Positions 10,616 through 20,817 are shown, numbered from the stretch's first letter. The stretch: DNA of 32,228 bases from Actinomycetota bacterium (GCA_005798555.1 SYJA01000052.1:1-32228); one strand, 5' to 3'. Program-made: numbers and translations. The notes: generated by a model from the sequence alone, not told the origin.

Positions 10616-11731
10616 GTGAAGGTCGGGGTACCACGGGAGATCAAGACACATGAGTATCGGGTTGCGATCACCCCGGCGGGAGTGCACGAGCTAATTGGGC
10701 ATGGACATGAGGTATTCATCGAGGACAATGCGGGCTCAGGTTCATCCATCAGGAACGAGGATTACCTAGCCGCTGGCGCCAAGATATTGGCCACCGCCGA
10801 TGAAGTGTGGGCGATTTCCGATCTGATCTTGAAAGTCAAGGAGCCAATCGAAGCCGAGTACCACCGCATTAGGTCGGGGCAGATCGTCTTCACGTATCTG
10901 CACCTCGCGGCCTCACGCGAGTGCACCGACGCATTGGTGAATTCCGGGTGCACGGCAATCGCATACGAGACCGTTGAGTTACCCGATGGGTCACTGCCGC
11001 TGCTGGCGCCGATGTCCGAAGTCGCCGGCCGGTTGGCTCCGCAGGTCGGCGCGCATGCGTTGATGCGAGCTCATGGTGGTCGTGGGATTTTGATGGGTGG
11101 TGTTTCGGGGGTTTACGCGGCAAAGGTTGTTGTTCTTGGCGCTGGAGTCGCTGGGATGAACGCTGCGGTAATTGCGCTGGGCATGCAGGCCGAGGTGCTC
11201 TTGCTGGATAGGAATATTGCTCGCCTGCGCCAGGTGGATGCCATCTATCAAGGGCACATGCAAACTATCGCATCGAACTCCTATGAGGTCGAGCGTGCTG
11301 TCATTGATGCCGATTTGGTGATTGGGGCCGTGCTGGTCCCGGGTGCCAAAGCGCCAAAGCTGATAAGCAATGAACTGGTGTCACGCATGAAGCCGGGATC
11401 AGTGCTGGTGGATATCGCGATCGATCAAGGCGGCTGTTTCGAGGATTCGCGCCCGACCACCCACTCCGACCCCACCTACCTGGTCCACGGGAGTGTTTTC
11501 TACTGCGTTGCGAATATGCCGGGGGCTGTTCCGTATACCTCAACCTACGCCCTCACAAACGTCACCTTGCCTTACGCCGTGGCGTTGGCCGATAAGGGCT
11601 GGAAGCGGGCACTGCGTGATGACCATGCGCTTGCGCTTGGTCTAAATGTGCATGCCGGGCAGATCACCTACGGCGCCGTTGCTGACTCGTTCGGGGTTGC
11701 TCGAGTGACACTAGATGAGGTGCTGGTCTGA
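10616..11731 (+). CDS. ald: Alanine dehydrogenase
   Basis: VKVGVPREIKTHEYRVAITPAGVHELIGHGHEVFIE, GGVSGVYAAKVVVLGAGVAGMNAA, DIAIDQGGCFEDSRPTTHSDPTY; GTG start at 10616. Confidence 0.96.
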   Translation: MKVGVPREIKTHEYRVAITPAGVHELIGHGHEVFIEDNAGSGSSIRNEDYLAAGAKILATADEVWAISDLILKVKEPIEAEYHRIRSGQIVFTYLHLAASRECTDALVNSGCTAIAYETVELPDGSLPLLAPMSEVAGRLAPQVGAHALMRAHGGRGILMGGVSGVYAAKVVVLGAGVAGMNAAVIALGMQAEVLLLDRNIARLRQVDAIYQGHMQTIASNSYEVERAVIDADLVIGAVLVPGAKAPKLISNELVSRMKPGSVLVDIAIDQGGCFEDSRPTTHSDPTYLVHGSVFYCVANMPGAVPYTSTYALTNVTLPYAVALADKGWKRALRDDHALALGLNVHAGQITYGAVADSFGVARVTLDEVLV

Positions 11732-12651
11732 GTTCGGGCCTGGCATCGGCAATATCCGGCTACCTCGACCACATCACGATCGAGCGCGGTCTATCGGGCA
11801 ACACCATTTCGGCTTATCGGCGCGATCTGGCCAGATACTTTGATTGGTGCACCTCTCGCGGGCTACTGGACGTGGCTGCCATTGGGTCCAACGACGTAGC
11901 GGACTTTGCGGCGTCTCTTCGCACGAGTTCGCAGTTCGGTAGTGCCCTATCGGCTGCGAGTGCTGCCCGCACCGTGGTTTCGGTTCGTGGCTTTCACCGG
12001 TTTGCCCTGCTCGAGGGATTGACCCCTTTGGACCCAAGCTGCGATGTGCAGCCCCCGAGTACTTCGCGCAGATTGCCAAAGGCACTTGATTATTCCGATG
12101 TGGTGAAATTGATCGAATGCGCAGGTGATCTGGATTCCGCTACTGGCCTACGCGATCGCGCTTTGCTGGAACTGCTGTATGGAACGGGTGCTCGCATCTC
12201 GGAGGCCGTGAATCTGGAAGTTGACGATATCGACTTGGTGAATCGCACGGTGACGGTTATTGGCAAAGGTGATAAGCAACGCAAATTGCCACTCGGTGAC
12301 TATGCGGCACGCGCGATTGACGCCTACCTGATACGTGGCCGCACTCTTTTCGCGGTGAAGGGCCGCGGGACGGCTCGGGTGTTCTTGAACACCCGAGGAG
12401 CGCCCCTTAGCAGGCAAAGCGCGTGGGCGATATTGAAAGCGAGCGCAGAGCGCGCAGAGCTCAGTTCGCGGATTAGTCCGCATACTCTGCGTCACAGTTT
12501 CGCTACCCATCTCCTCGAAGGTGGCGCCGATGTGCGGGTTGTGCAGGAACTGCTCGGGCACGCATCGGTCACCACGACGCAGATATACACGCTGGTTACC
12601 GCTGATACCCTTAGGCAGGTCTATCTCACCAGCCACCCAAGGGCGCTATGA
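11728..12651 (+). CDS. xerD: Tyrosine recombinase XerD (probable CTG start)
   Basis: SAM-like N-domain SGYLDHITIERGLSGNTISAYRRDLARYFDWC and catalytic LYGTGARISEAVNL, SPHTLRHSFATHLLEGGADVRVVQELLGHASVTTTQIYTLV. Frame is open from 11719. CTG at 11728 has 'gaggtg' 5 nt upstream and overlaps the ald TGA. First canonical start is GTG at 11872. Confidence 0.9.
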   Translation: MSSGLASAISGYLDHITIERGLSGNTISAYRRDLARYFDWCTSRGLLDVAAIGSNDVADFAASLRTSSQFGSALSAASAARTVVSVRGFHRFALLEGLTPLDPSCDVQPPSTSRRLPKALDYSDVVKLIECAGDLDSATGLRDRALLELLYGTGARISEAVNLEVDDIDLVNRTVTVIGKGDKQRKLPLGDYAARAIDAYLIRGRTLFAVKGRGTARVFLNTRGAPLSRQSAWAILKASAERAELSSRISPHTLRHSFATHLLEGGADVRVVQELLGHASVTTTQIYTLVTADTLRQVYLTSHPRAL

Positions 12652-13412
12652 CGACAACTACTCGAATGCGTGGGGTCGCAGCCTTGCTGAGTGCGGCACT
12701 TGGGTCTGGGCTACTCCTCGGTTTCGCCAGTTCGGCAACAGCGGCACCCAAAGTGATCGAGGTGCTTGCGACAACAGGGCAGGGGGGAGTCATCTCGGCG
12801 GTGCAATTCGGGCCGCCGTCGGCTGCCACGCAGGTGGTGGTGATCGGGCAGATGCACGGTGATGAGCCGGCCGGCCGCCGGGTAGTGCGCGAACTGGCCG
12901 ACCGGTTGGCAGCGGGGCTCCAGTTGCCGGCGGATACCGCGATTTGGCTGGTCAGCACGATGAATCCAGATGGCGCACGTGCCGGTACGAGGGTAAATGC
13001 TGCCGGGGTTGACCTCAATCGAAATTTCCCGCAGGGCTGGCGTCAACAGGGCCGCGCCACCGCGACTTGGTCCGGCCCAAGTGCGGGTAGCGAGGCCGAG
13101 ACGGTGGCAATGCGCGAATTCTTGGATCGGGTCAAACCGGCGGCGGTGCTCGCCTTTCATCAACCCTTCGCGGTTGTCGATATCACCCATCCGGGGAGTC
13201 GGGCCGCGGGTCGGATGCTCGCTGGCTGGCTGGGGCTGCCGGCCCGGGTTGTTGGCTGCCCCGGGCCCTGTTACGGCACGTTGACCGGGTGGGTAGCTGA
13301 GCACCATTCGGCTATCGCGCTGACCGTGGAGCTGCCACCGCGGGTTCGCGCGGCTGGTATTGAGCGGTCGGCCACGGCCGTGCTCCGATTGACCAGGTGG
13401 CTGGCCCGGTAG
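12648..13412 (+). CDS. Secreted M14-family zinc carboxypeptidase-like protein
   Basis: Signal-peptide-like N-terminus (VAALLSAALGSGLLLGFASSATAA); IGQMHGDEPAG (HxxE), VDLNRNFP, FHQPF, TVELPP motifs. Confidence 0.87.
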   Translation: MTTTTRMRGVAALLSAALGSGLLLGFASSATAAPKVIEVLATTGQGGVISAVQFGPPSAATQVVVIGQMHGDEPAGRRVVRELADRLAAGLQLPADTAIWLVSTMNPDGARAGTRVNAAGVDLNRNFPQGWRQQGRATATWSGPSAGSEAETVAMREFLDRVKPAAVLAFHQPFAVVDITHPGSRAAGRMLAGWLGLPARVVGCPGPCYGTLTGWVAEHHSAIALTVELPPRVRAAGIERSATAVLRLTRWLAR

Positions 13413-13464
13413 GCTCTTGGTCAGTCCGGGAGTCAGGTGTCCCAGAGCCAAGGAGAGGGTCCGC

Positions 13465-14301
13465 ATGAAAACCGAAGACCCGAACTTCGAGCGCGAAATG
13501 CGAAAGATCCCCGAGCCCGCGCCGCTCACCGGCCACGGCCCAGCCCGGGTAATCGCCATGGTCAATCAAAAGGGCGGGGTCGGCAAGACCACGTCCACGG
13601 TGAGTTTGGGCGCGGCACTCGCCGGCTATGACCGCAAGGTGCTGCTCGTGGATTTCGACCCACAGGGGGCGCTGTCGGTGGCCTTAGGGCTGAACCCGAA
13701 TGAAATGGAAATAACGGTCTACAACCTGTTGACGCAGGTTGACTGCCACGTCGGCGATGTCATCGTCTCAACCGATGTGGACAACCTCGACTTATTACCG
13801 AGCAATATCGATTTGGCAGCGGCCGAACTCCAGTTGGTCAGTGAAGTTGGCCGCGAACATGCTCTCGGCCGGGCCCTTGAGCCGATCATGGGGGAGTATG
13901 ACGTAATCCTCATCGACTGCCAGCCCTCCCTTGGCTTGCTGACCTTAAATGCCCTAACTGCGAGCAGCGGCGTGATCGTGCCAATGGAGTGCGAGTATTT
14001 CGCCCTGCGCGGGGTCGCACTCCTTAAGGACACCCTCGACAAAGTCACCGCCAGGTTGAACCCAGGCTTGCAAATAATTGGGGTCCTGCCAACTATGTAC
14101 GATCCGCGCACCTTGCATAGTCGCGAGGTTTACCAAACCGTGGTGCAGGCGTTTGGCGATTTGGTATTCCAGACGGTCATTAACCGCACCATTAAATTTC
14201 CTGACGCCGCCGTAGCCGGTGAGCCGATCACGCAATTTGCGCCGGGAAGCACCGGCGCCAAGGCCTACGAGCAATTGGCGCGGGAGGTTCTAGCCAGGTG
14301 A
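13465..14301 (+). CDS. parA: ParA family ATPase
   Basis: IAMVNQKGGVGKTTSTVSLGAALAGYDRKVLLVDFDPQGALSVALG; adjacent to scpA/scpB. Confidence 0.95.
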   Translation: MKTEDPNFEREMRKIPEPAPLTGHGPARVIAMVNQKGGVGKTTSTVSLGAALAGYDRKVLLVDFDPQGALSVALGLNPNEMEITVYNLLTQVDCHVGDVIVSTDVDNLDLLPSNIDLAAAELQLVSEVGREHALGRALEPIMGEYDVILIDCQPSLGLLTLNALTASSGVIVPMECEYFALRGVALLKDTLDKVTARLNPGLQIIGVLPTMYDPRTLHSREVYQTVVQAFGDLVFQTVINRTIKFPDAAVAGEPITQFAPGSTGAKAYEQLAREVLAR

Positions 14302-15188
14302 CCGCGCCGACTGACACGGTCGAGACGGTAGCTGAAGACGTCGCCGGTGGGGGTTTGGGAGTAACCGGCGAATTCTTAGTGCGCGTCGGCAACTTCGAAG
14401 GACCTTTTGATCTGCTGCTCTCGCTTATCTCCAAGCACAAGCTTGAAGTCACCGAGATCGCGCTCCATCAGGTTACCGACGAATTCATTGGCTATATCCG
14501 GGCGAAAGGCTCGGAGTGGGAGCTAAATGAAGCCAGTAGTTTCTTGGTTGTTGCCGCTACCTTGCTAGATCTAAAAGCTGCTCGACTGCTGCCAAGTGGT
14601 GAGGTGGAAGACGAAGAGGATCTAGCATTGCTCGAAGCCCGCGATATTTTGTTCGCGCGACTCCTGCAATACCGGGCCTTCAAGCAGATCGCCGCGATCT
14701 TCACTGAGCGCTTCGACTCGGCCAGCAGGCAGGTACCCCGCACGGTTGGCCTGGAGCCAAAGTTCGCCGCCATGTTGCCTGAAGTGCTACTTGGGCTTGG
14801 GCCAGAGCAGTTCGCGGCGCTGGCGGCTCGTGCATTAGACCCAAAGCCCGTTGAGTCAGTATCGGTTTCGCATTTGCATCTGCAGCGAGTAAGTGTTCGT
14901 GAGCAGGCTGACTTCATAGTTGCTCGATTGAGGCGGCATCGAGTATCTACCTTTCGGGCATTAATTGCCGACTGCGACGCTACCTTGTTGATTGTGGCGC
15001 GCTTCTTGGCGCTCTTGGAGTTGTATCGCGAGATGGTGGTGGCATTCGAGCAAATCACCCCACTCGGAGACCTAACCGTCCGCTGGACTGGTACCGATGA
15101 GGGCCAGGTCGCCGTCACCGATGAGTTCGACGTCGAGCGGACAATTGACGATGTACCTTTGATTGAGGTGGTTGGCGATGAGTTCTGA
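14298..15188 (+). CDS. scpA: Segregation and condensation protein A
   Basis: FLVRVGNFEGPFDLLLSLISKHKLEVTEIALHQVTDEFIGYI...SSFLVVAATLLDLKAARLLP. Confidence 0.96.
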   Translation: MTAPTDTVETVAEDVAGGGLGVTGEFLVRVGNFEGPFDLLLSLISKHKLEVTEIALHQVTDEFIGYIRAKGSEWELNEASSFLVVAATLLDLKAARLLPSGEVEDEEDLALLEARDILFARLLQYRAFKQIAAIFTERFDSASRQVPRTVGLEPKFAAMLPEVLLGLGPEQFAALAARALDPKPVESVSVSHLHLQRVSVREQADFIVARLRRHRVSTFRALIADCDATLLIVARFLALLELYREMVVAFEQITPLGDLTVRWTGTDEGQVAVTDEFDVERTIDDVPLIEVVGDEF

Positions 15189-15786
15189 GACGATGACAGA
15201 GCCAGATGAGGTGCAAGACGGGTTCGGCTCGCCGTCTATTGCCTCGGCGGTTGAGGCGCTCCTGCTGCTCACCGATGAGCCAATGAGTGTTCTGGCATTG
15301 GCGGAGGCAATCAAGTGCCCAGCCGATGATGTATGGGCGACAGTGCACGAACTTGCTAGGCAATACACCGAACAAGGGCGCGGGTTTGATCTGCGCGAGG
15401 TCGCAGGCGGCTGGCGGTTTTACACCCGCGCCGACTGCGCCCCGGTGGTCGAGCGCTGGGTACTTGACGGTCAGCAGGCGCGTCTTACTCAAGCCTCATT
15501 GGAGACCCTCGCGGTTATCGCATATCGGCAACCGGTATCCCGAGGGCGCATCAGTGCCATTCGTGGAGTTAACGTCGACGGCGTCATTCGCACTTTGATG
15601 AGCCGCGGGCTAATCGCCGAGGGTAATGATCATGGTGAGTCCGGCTCCATCCTTTATGTCACCACCTCGCACTTCCTTGAGCGCCTCGGGATTGCCTCCC
15701 TTGACGACTTGCCGCCACTTGCTGAGCATCTGCCGGATTTGGCCGACCTAGACGAAGTCCTTGATTCGGTAGCCACGGGCGACTAG
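15178..15786 (+). CDS. scpB: Segregation and condensation protein B
   Basis: VEALLLLTDEPMSVLALAEAI, LREVAGGWRFYTR, LSQ-equivalent ARLTQASLETLAVIAYRQPVSRGRISAIRGVNVDGVIRTLMSRGLIAE. Confidence 0.95.
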   Translation: MSSETMTEPDEVQDGFGSPSIASAVEALLLLTDEPMSVLALAEAIKCPADDVWATVHELARQYTEQGRGFDLREVAGGWRFYTRADCAPVVERWVLDGQQARLTQASLETLAVIAYRQPVSRGRISAIRGVNVDGVIRTLMSRGLIAEGNDHGESGSILYVTTSHFLERLGIASLDDLPPLAEHLPDLADLDEVLDSVATGD

Positions 15787-16523
15787 TGAGCGTCATTGAC
15801 GATGGCGTACGACTGCAGAAGGTGCTGGCGCAGGCCGGGCTCGGCAGCAGACGTGCCTGCGAGGAGCTCATCGCCTCGGGGCGAGTTGAGGTAGACGGCC
15901 AGATCGTCGTAGAACAAGGCACGCGGGTGGATCCACTCACGGCAGTGGTTCGCGTTGACGGACAACGGGTGCCAACCGCCCCTGACACCGTTGTCCTCAT
16001 TTTCAACAAGCCCAAAGGTGTGGTTTCGACCATGGCTGATGATCATGGCCGCAGGTGTGTCGGTGATTACGTAGCCGATAGACCAGAGCGCTTGTTCCAT
16101 GTCGGAAGGCTTGATGTTGAGACCGAAGGCCTACTCATAATCACCAACGATGGGCTATTGGCGCAACACCTAGGGCACCCGGCACATGAGGTGGCCAAGA
16201 CCTATGTGGCGACCGTAGCTGGTGTGGTAGAGCGCGATGGGCTACGCACCCTTCGGGTGGGCCTGGAGCTCGAAGATGGAATGGCCGCATGCGATACGGC
16301 CCGAATCATGCAGTCCCTGCCGGATCGAACTTTGGTTGAGCTGGTGATCCATCAGGGTCGCAATCGCATAGTTAGGCGGATGTTCGATGCCATCGGGCAC
16401 CCGGTGCAGGCCTTGGTCCGCACCCGGGTGGGGCCGGTTGCCCTTGGTCAACTTCGCCCCGGGTCCCTGCGGGTGCTCGAGGGCAATGAACTGCACGCTT
16501 TGTACACGCAGGCGGGTCTGTAG
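15786..16523 (+). CDS. rluB: rRNA pseudouridine synthase (RluB/RsuA family)
   Basis: S4 domain VRLQKVLAQAGLGSRRACEELIASGRVEVDG; FHVGRLDVETEGLLIITNDGLLAQHLGHP; HQGRNRIVRRMFDAIGHPV; GTG start. Confidence 0.95.
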   Translation: MSVIDDGVRLQKVLAQAGLGSRRACEELIASGRVEVDGQIVVEQGTRVDPLTAVVRVDGQRVPTAPDTVVLIFNKPKGVVSTMADDHGRRCVGDYVADRPERLFHVGRLDVETEGLLIITNDGLLAQHLGHPAHEVAKTYVATVAGVVERDGLRTLRVGLELEDGMAACDTARIMQSLPDRTLVELVIHQGRNRIVRRMFDAIGHPVQALVRTRVGPVALGQLRPGSLRVLEGNELHALYTQAGL

Positions 16524-16526
16524 GCT

Positions 16527-16889
16527 ATGTCGATGCGCGGAGTTAGGGGTGCGGTCTGCCTACAGGCCGATGATCCTGTTGAAATGCGCGAGGCTGTCGC
16601 CGAGCTGCTCAGTGCCATGCTCGAACGCAACCAGATCACCGCGGGCGATGTTATCAGCGTTATCCTGACAGCGACCGCGGATTTGGTGAGTGCGTTTCCG
16701 GCGGCTGGTGCCCGCGACTTTGGTTTCATCGATGTACCGCTGCTGTGCGCTCAGGAGATAAATGTCGAAGGGGCGCTGCCCAAGGTGGTGCGCGTTCTCA
16801 TGCATATCGAAAGTGACCGCGCTCGTGGCAGCATCGAGCATGTCTACTTACGTGGAGCCGAAGTCCTCCGGTCGGATCTGAACCCGTGA
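16527..16889 (+). CDS. aroH: AroH-class chorismate mutase
   Basis: MRGVRGAVCLQADDPVEMREAVAELLSAMLERNQI and RVLMHIESDRARGSIEHVYLRGAEVLRSDL. Confidence 0.93.
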   Translation: MSMRGVRGAVCLQADDPVEMREAVAELLSAMLERNQITAGDVISVILTATADLVSAFPAAGARDFGFIDVPLLCAQEINVEGALPKVVRVLMHIESDRARGSIEHVYLRGAEVLRSDLNP

Positions 16890-17986
16890 ACTCACCTAGA
16901 GATACCGCGGTCATGGGCCCGGTACTTGTAATCGGCACGGGACTGGTCGGTACCTCAATTGCACTTGCTTTGCGTCGAGCTGATGTCGAAGTCTATCTTG
17001 AGGATGAAGACCCGATTGCGTTAAATACGGCGATTTCGGTTGGCGCCGGTTCGGCTTTGCCGGTTGACGCCGTGCCAAACCTCGTGGTGGTGGCGGTGCC
17101 CCCACGGCATGCCGGGTCGGTGTTGGCGTTGGCTTCGAAAAGGTTCACGGCAGCCACCATCACTGACGTCACTTCGGTAAAGGCTCAAGCCCTTGCCGAT
17201 GCGGTTAACGCGGGTGCCGATTCGAGTCGGCTGATCGGTGGCCACCCGATGGCCGGCCGCGAGGCTTCTGGGGCGGCAAGTGCAAGGGTCGATCTACTTG
17301 ATGACCGGCTCTGGGTTTTGACACCAACAGCGGACAGCGCGGCTGAGTCGTTACGTGAGGTGTATCAACTCGTTTCCACGTGTGGTGCCTATGTTGTTGA
17401 AATGACACCGGATGAGCATGACCGCGCGGTGGCGCTGGTTTCCCATGCTCCACAGCTTTTGTCGAGTGTGTTGGCAGCCCAACTCACGGACGCGAACATC
17501 GACTATGTGCGCATCGCCGGTCAGGGGCTGCGCGACATGACCAGAATTGCGGCTTCGGACAGTGCGCTTTGGACCGACATTCTCAGTGTCAACGCTAAGC
17601 AGGTCGCAAAGGTGCTAAGTAACGTGGTGCTTGATCTGAGTGCCACAATTGCCGCGCTGGAGGCAATTGCAACCGGTGATGCTGCGCAATCTGCAACGGT
17701 CAACGCCACGTTGAAAACTGGTGCCGAGGGTCGCTCTCGCATTCCAGGCAAGCATGGTGCGGCGCCGGTCGAAATCTCCCTGGTGGGGGTCATGCTCGCT
17801 GATAAGCCAGGGGAGTTGGCCCGCCTCTTCACGGCTGCAGGGCAATCCAATGTCAACCTTGAGGATGTGCGCATTGAGCACTTGCTAGGTAGGCCAAGTG
17901 GTTTAGTCGAGATTTCAGTACGCCCGGACAGCGTGGCAACTCTGGCGGCTGCACTGCGGGAGCGAGATTTTGATGTCCGAAGCTAA
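16886..17986 (+). CDS. tyrA: Prephenate dehydrogenase with C-terminal ACT-like domain
   Basis: VLVIGTGLVGTSIALALRRADVEVYLEDED, GGHPMAGREASG, TPDEHDRAVALVSHAPQLLSSVLA; C-terminal VMLADKPGELARLFTAAGQSNVNLEDVRIEH. Confidence 0.94.
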   Translation: MNSPRDTAVMGPVLVIGTGLVGTSIALALRRADVEVYLEDEDPIALNTAISVGAGSALPVDAVPNLVVVAVPPRHAGSVLALASKRFTAATITDVTSVKAQALADAVNAGADSSRLIGGHPMAGREASGAASARVDLLDDRLWVLTPTADSAAESLREVYQLVSTCGAYVVEMTPDEHDRAVALVSHAPQLLSSVLAAQLTDANIDYVRIAGQGLRDMTRIAASDSALWTDILSVNAKQVAKVLSNVVLDLSATIAALEAIATGDAAQSATVNATLKTGAEGRSRIPGKHGAAPVEISLVGVMLADKPGELARLFTAAGQSNVNLEDVRIEHLLGRPSGLVEISVRPDSVATLAAALRERDFDVRS

Positions 17987-18671
17987 TGATCTAGTCATAG
18001 CGGTTGATGGCCCCGCGGGTTCGGGTAAGTCAAGTGTCTGCCGAGGGGTGGCAGGTGCGCTCCGAATGCGTTATCTCGACACGGGCGCGATGTATCGTGC
18101 GATAACTGTGGCAGTCCTGGCCGCCGGTGTTGATTTGGACGACGAAGCCGCAGTAACGGCGGTGGCTGAGCAGGCTGTTATCACCAGCGGAACCGACCCC
18201 GAACACCCCGAGATCTGGCTAGGTGACATGGAGGTTAGTGAGGTCATCCGCGGCTTAGAGGTAACAGCCGCCGTGAGCCCTGTCAGCGCGGTGCCTGGGG
18301 TCCGGCATCGACTGGTGGAGGTGCAGCGATCACAGGTGCAGGCCGCCCGTGAAAGTGGTGTCGGGATAGTCGTTGAGGGTCGAGATATTGGAACTGTCGT
18401 GTTGCCGGATGCTGACCTCAAGGTCTTCCTTGTTGCCGATCCTGAGATTCGGGCCAGGCGTCGCGCCTTGGAGAACAGTGCGGATGGCCAGTTGGAGCAG
18501 GCCTCTGTTGCCGCGACCCAGGAAGCGCTGCTCAAGCGTGATGCCTATGACGCGGGCCGGGAGAATTCGCCCCTGATGAGAGCCGAAGACGCGAAGGTGG
18601 TCGACACCACCGACTTCACCCTGTCTGAGGTCATTGAGCGAGTTTGCGCACTTGCCACGGGTGTGCGGTAG
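17973..18671 (+). CDS. cmk: Cytidylate kinase
   Basis: IAVDGPAGSGKSSVCRGVAGALRMRYLDTGAMYRAIT, VVEGRDIGTVVLPDADLKVFLVADPEIRARRR. Confidence 0.96.
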   Translation: MSEANDLVIAVDGPAGSGKSSVCRGVAGALRMRYLDTGAMYRAITVAVLAAGVDLDDEAAVTAVAEQAVITSGTDPEHPEIWLGDMEVSEVIRGLEVTAAVSPVSAVPGVRHRLVEVQRSQVQAARESGVGIVVEGRDIGTVVLPDADLKVFLVADPEIRARRRALENSADGQLEQASVAATQEALLKRDAYDAGRENSPLMRAEDAKVVDTTDFTLSEVIERVCALATGVR

Positions 18672-19303
18672 TGAGTGAGCAAGACCTATCGGCGCTGGTG
18701 GGGAGAGCCGCTCACGCGCGAAATGTTGGGGCGTTGCTCACGAAGGCTGCCTATCGCGTGAATGTGCACGGTCGCCACCACCTGCCGACAAAGGGGGCGG
18801 TCGTACTCGTGGCCCCGGGCCTTAATTTGGTCTCGGCCAAAATTGTGGCCTCGGTAGCCCGCCGTCCAGTTCACACCATTGCCCCTAGCGCGTTACCTGC
18901 ATTGGGCGATATTCCGGTGGTCGCACCGGGGATTGAGGCGACTAGGTGGGCACTTGAACTGCTGGCGGCCGGTGCTGCGATCATGGTGACAGCAGATGCC
19001 CCACCGCTTGGATTTTTGTTGGCAGCGAGGCCGTCCTCGGTAATTTCGGTAGTGGTGATCGGCGGTTCGGGAAAGGTGGCTGCCGACCCGCCACGGTTAC
19101 GGTCCCAAATCGAGGTTTACTTCAGTGCGCCGCAAGAGATAGGGCTGGCTCCCGGGGCCAGTGGTGAGGTGGATCCGTGTTCGCTGCGCGTTGTTCAGGG
19201 TCTCGGTGAAAGCGTGCGTCAGTTGGCGGCTGACGCACTGGCCGAAAGTGGAATGCGGTTTGGCCGACCGGTAACAAGACCGGCATCAGGAAAGGTGCAC
19301 TGA
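18671..19303 (+). CDS. Degenerate PlsC/lysophospholipid acyltransferase-like protein
   Basis: Between cmk and der, where a PlsC-type acyltransferase often sits. [34 protein letters not shown] resembles the PlsC N-terminal pattern but lacks HX4D. Confidence 0.6.
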   Translation: MSEQDLSALVGRAAHARNVGALLTKAAYRVNVHGRHHLPTKGAVVLVAPGLNLVSAKIVASVARRPVHTIAPSALPALGDIPVVAPGIEATRWALELLAAGAAIMVTADAPPLGFLLAARPSSVISVVVIGGSGKVAADPPRLRSQIEVYFSAPQEIGLAPGASGEVDPCSLRVVQGLGESVRQLAADALAESGMRFGRPVTRPASGKVH

Positions 19304-20817
19304 TGAGCGACCAGTGGGTTGCCGTGGGAGACGATGACGAAATGGGCCCGGCGCCGATTTCGGATGAGTCTGCTGATGAGTCTGGTGATGAGCTAGTTGC
19401 CGACGAGGTGGCGCTGCAGGCAGCACTTGCTGCGGCGCGCGGTGAATTCGGTGATTTCGACAGCGCCTTGGCAGAACTTACTCAGCCCGGTGACGGTCAA
19501 CCTGGCCTCCCGGTACTTGCCGTCGTCGGGCGCCCCAATGTCGGAAAGTCGACCCTCGTCAATCGAATAATCGGGCGCCGCGAAGCGGTCGTCGAGGATG
19601 TGCCTGGAGTAACCCGCGACCGCGTCACCTACGAGGCTGAGTGGAATAGCAAGCGCTTCATGGTTATCGATACCGGTGGTTGGGATTTAAAGGTGCGGGG
19701 GCTGCAGGCGCAAATTGCCGCGCAAGCGGAGCGAGCCGTCAGTGATGCTGATGCTGTCGTGTTCGTGGTTGATGCGCGGGTTGGCGCGACTGACACTGAT
19801 GAAGCCGTTGTCAAAGTCCTACGTCGTTCAGGTAAGCCGGTACTACTCGTTGCTAACAAGGTCGATGATCGGGCGACCGAGATCGAGGCGACGAAGCTTT
19901 GGTCACTCGGCCTTGGCGAGCCGCTACCGGTGTCGGCGCTGCACGGCCATGGTTCTGGCGACCTGATGGACGACATCGTGAAGATGTTGCCCGCGGTCGG
20001 GCAGGGCACATCACGTGCGGGTGGGCCAAGGCGAGTTGCGCTCCTTGGCCGGCCAAATGTTGGCAAGTCCTCGCTCCTAAATGCCTTGGCCGGCTCCGAA
20101 CGCGTTGTTGTTGATGCTGTTGCCGGCACCACAGTTGACCCGGTTGACGAATTGATCACCCTTGATGACCGTCTTTGGTGGTTTGTCGATACCGCCGGTA
20201 TTCGCCGTCGATCTAAGGACGCAAGTGGCCACGAGTATTACGCAACCCTCAGAACCCAAGGGGCTTTGGATCGTGCCGAGGTTGCCATAGTTTTGATCGA
20301 TGCATCCGAGGTACTGAGTGAACAAGATGTGCGGATCATTGCAATGGTAAACGAGTCCGGGCGCGCACTCATCCTGGCTTTCAACAAGTGGGATCTAAGT
20401 GATGAAGATCGCCGAACCTACCTTGAGCGGGAGATCGATCGTGACCTCGCGCAGGTTGCGTGGGCACCACGAGTAAATATCTCTGCACGGACTAAACGCC
20501 ATATCGACCGATTAACCCCAGCACTCAAGGCAGCACTGGAGGGTTGGGAGACTAGAATCTCCACCGGTCGGCTAAACCAGTTCTTCACTGAGCTGACGCA
20601 GGCGCATCCACATCCGCTGCGCGGCGGAAAGCAGCCGCGAATCTTGTTTGCAGCGCAAGTTTCGGTTGGTCCACCTACTTTCGCCCTATTCACCACCGGG
20701 TTCTTGGAGGCCGGTTATCGACGATTCATTGAGCGCCGGCTCCGTGCGGACTTCGGTTTCGTCGGTACCCCGATTCGTATCGTGATGCGAGTGCGCGAGA
20801 AACGATCCCGTCGATGA
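19303..20817 (+). CDS. der: Ribosome biogenesis GTPase Der (EngA)
   Basis: Two G domains: [34 protein letters not shown] and [38 protein letters not shown]-like C-terminus. Confidence 0.98.
   Translation: MSDQWVAVGDDDEMGPAPISDESADESGDELVADEVALQAALAAARGEFGDFDSALAELTQPGDGQPGLPVLAVVGRPNVGKSTLVNRIIGRREAVVEDVPGVTRDRVTYEAEWNSKRFMVIDTGGWDLKVRGLQAQIAAQAERAVSDADAVVFVVDARVGATDTDEAVVKVLRRSGKPVLLVANKVDDRATEIEATKLWSLGLGEPLPVSALHGHGSGDLMDDIVKMLPAVGQGTSRAGGPRRVALLGRPNVGKSSLLNALAGSERVVVDAVAGTTVDPVDELITLDDRLWWFVDTAGIRRRSKDASGHEYYATLRTQGALDRAEVAIVLIDASEVLSEQDVRIIAMVNESGRALILAFNKWDLSDEDRRTYLEREIDRDLAQVAWAPRVNISARTKRHIDRLTPALKAALEGWETRISTGRLNQFFTELTQAHPHPLRGGKQPRILFAAQVSVGPPTFALFTTGFLEAGYRRFIERRLRADFGFVGTPIRIVMRVREKRSRR

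Noticed and set aside
11728-12651. XerD as a sign of an integrated mobile element
   Set aside because: Location next to NUDIX/parA/scpAB is the conserved chromosomal xerD position; no attachment repeats, transposase or phage genes seen.
12711-13565. 284-aa minus-strand ORF
   Set aside because: Antisense to the M14 peptidase and the parA start; no recognisable domain.
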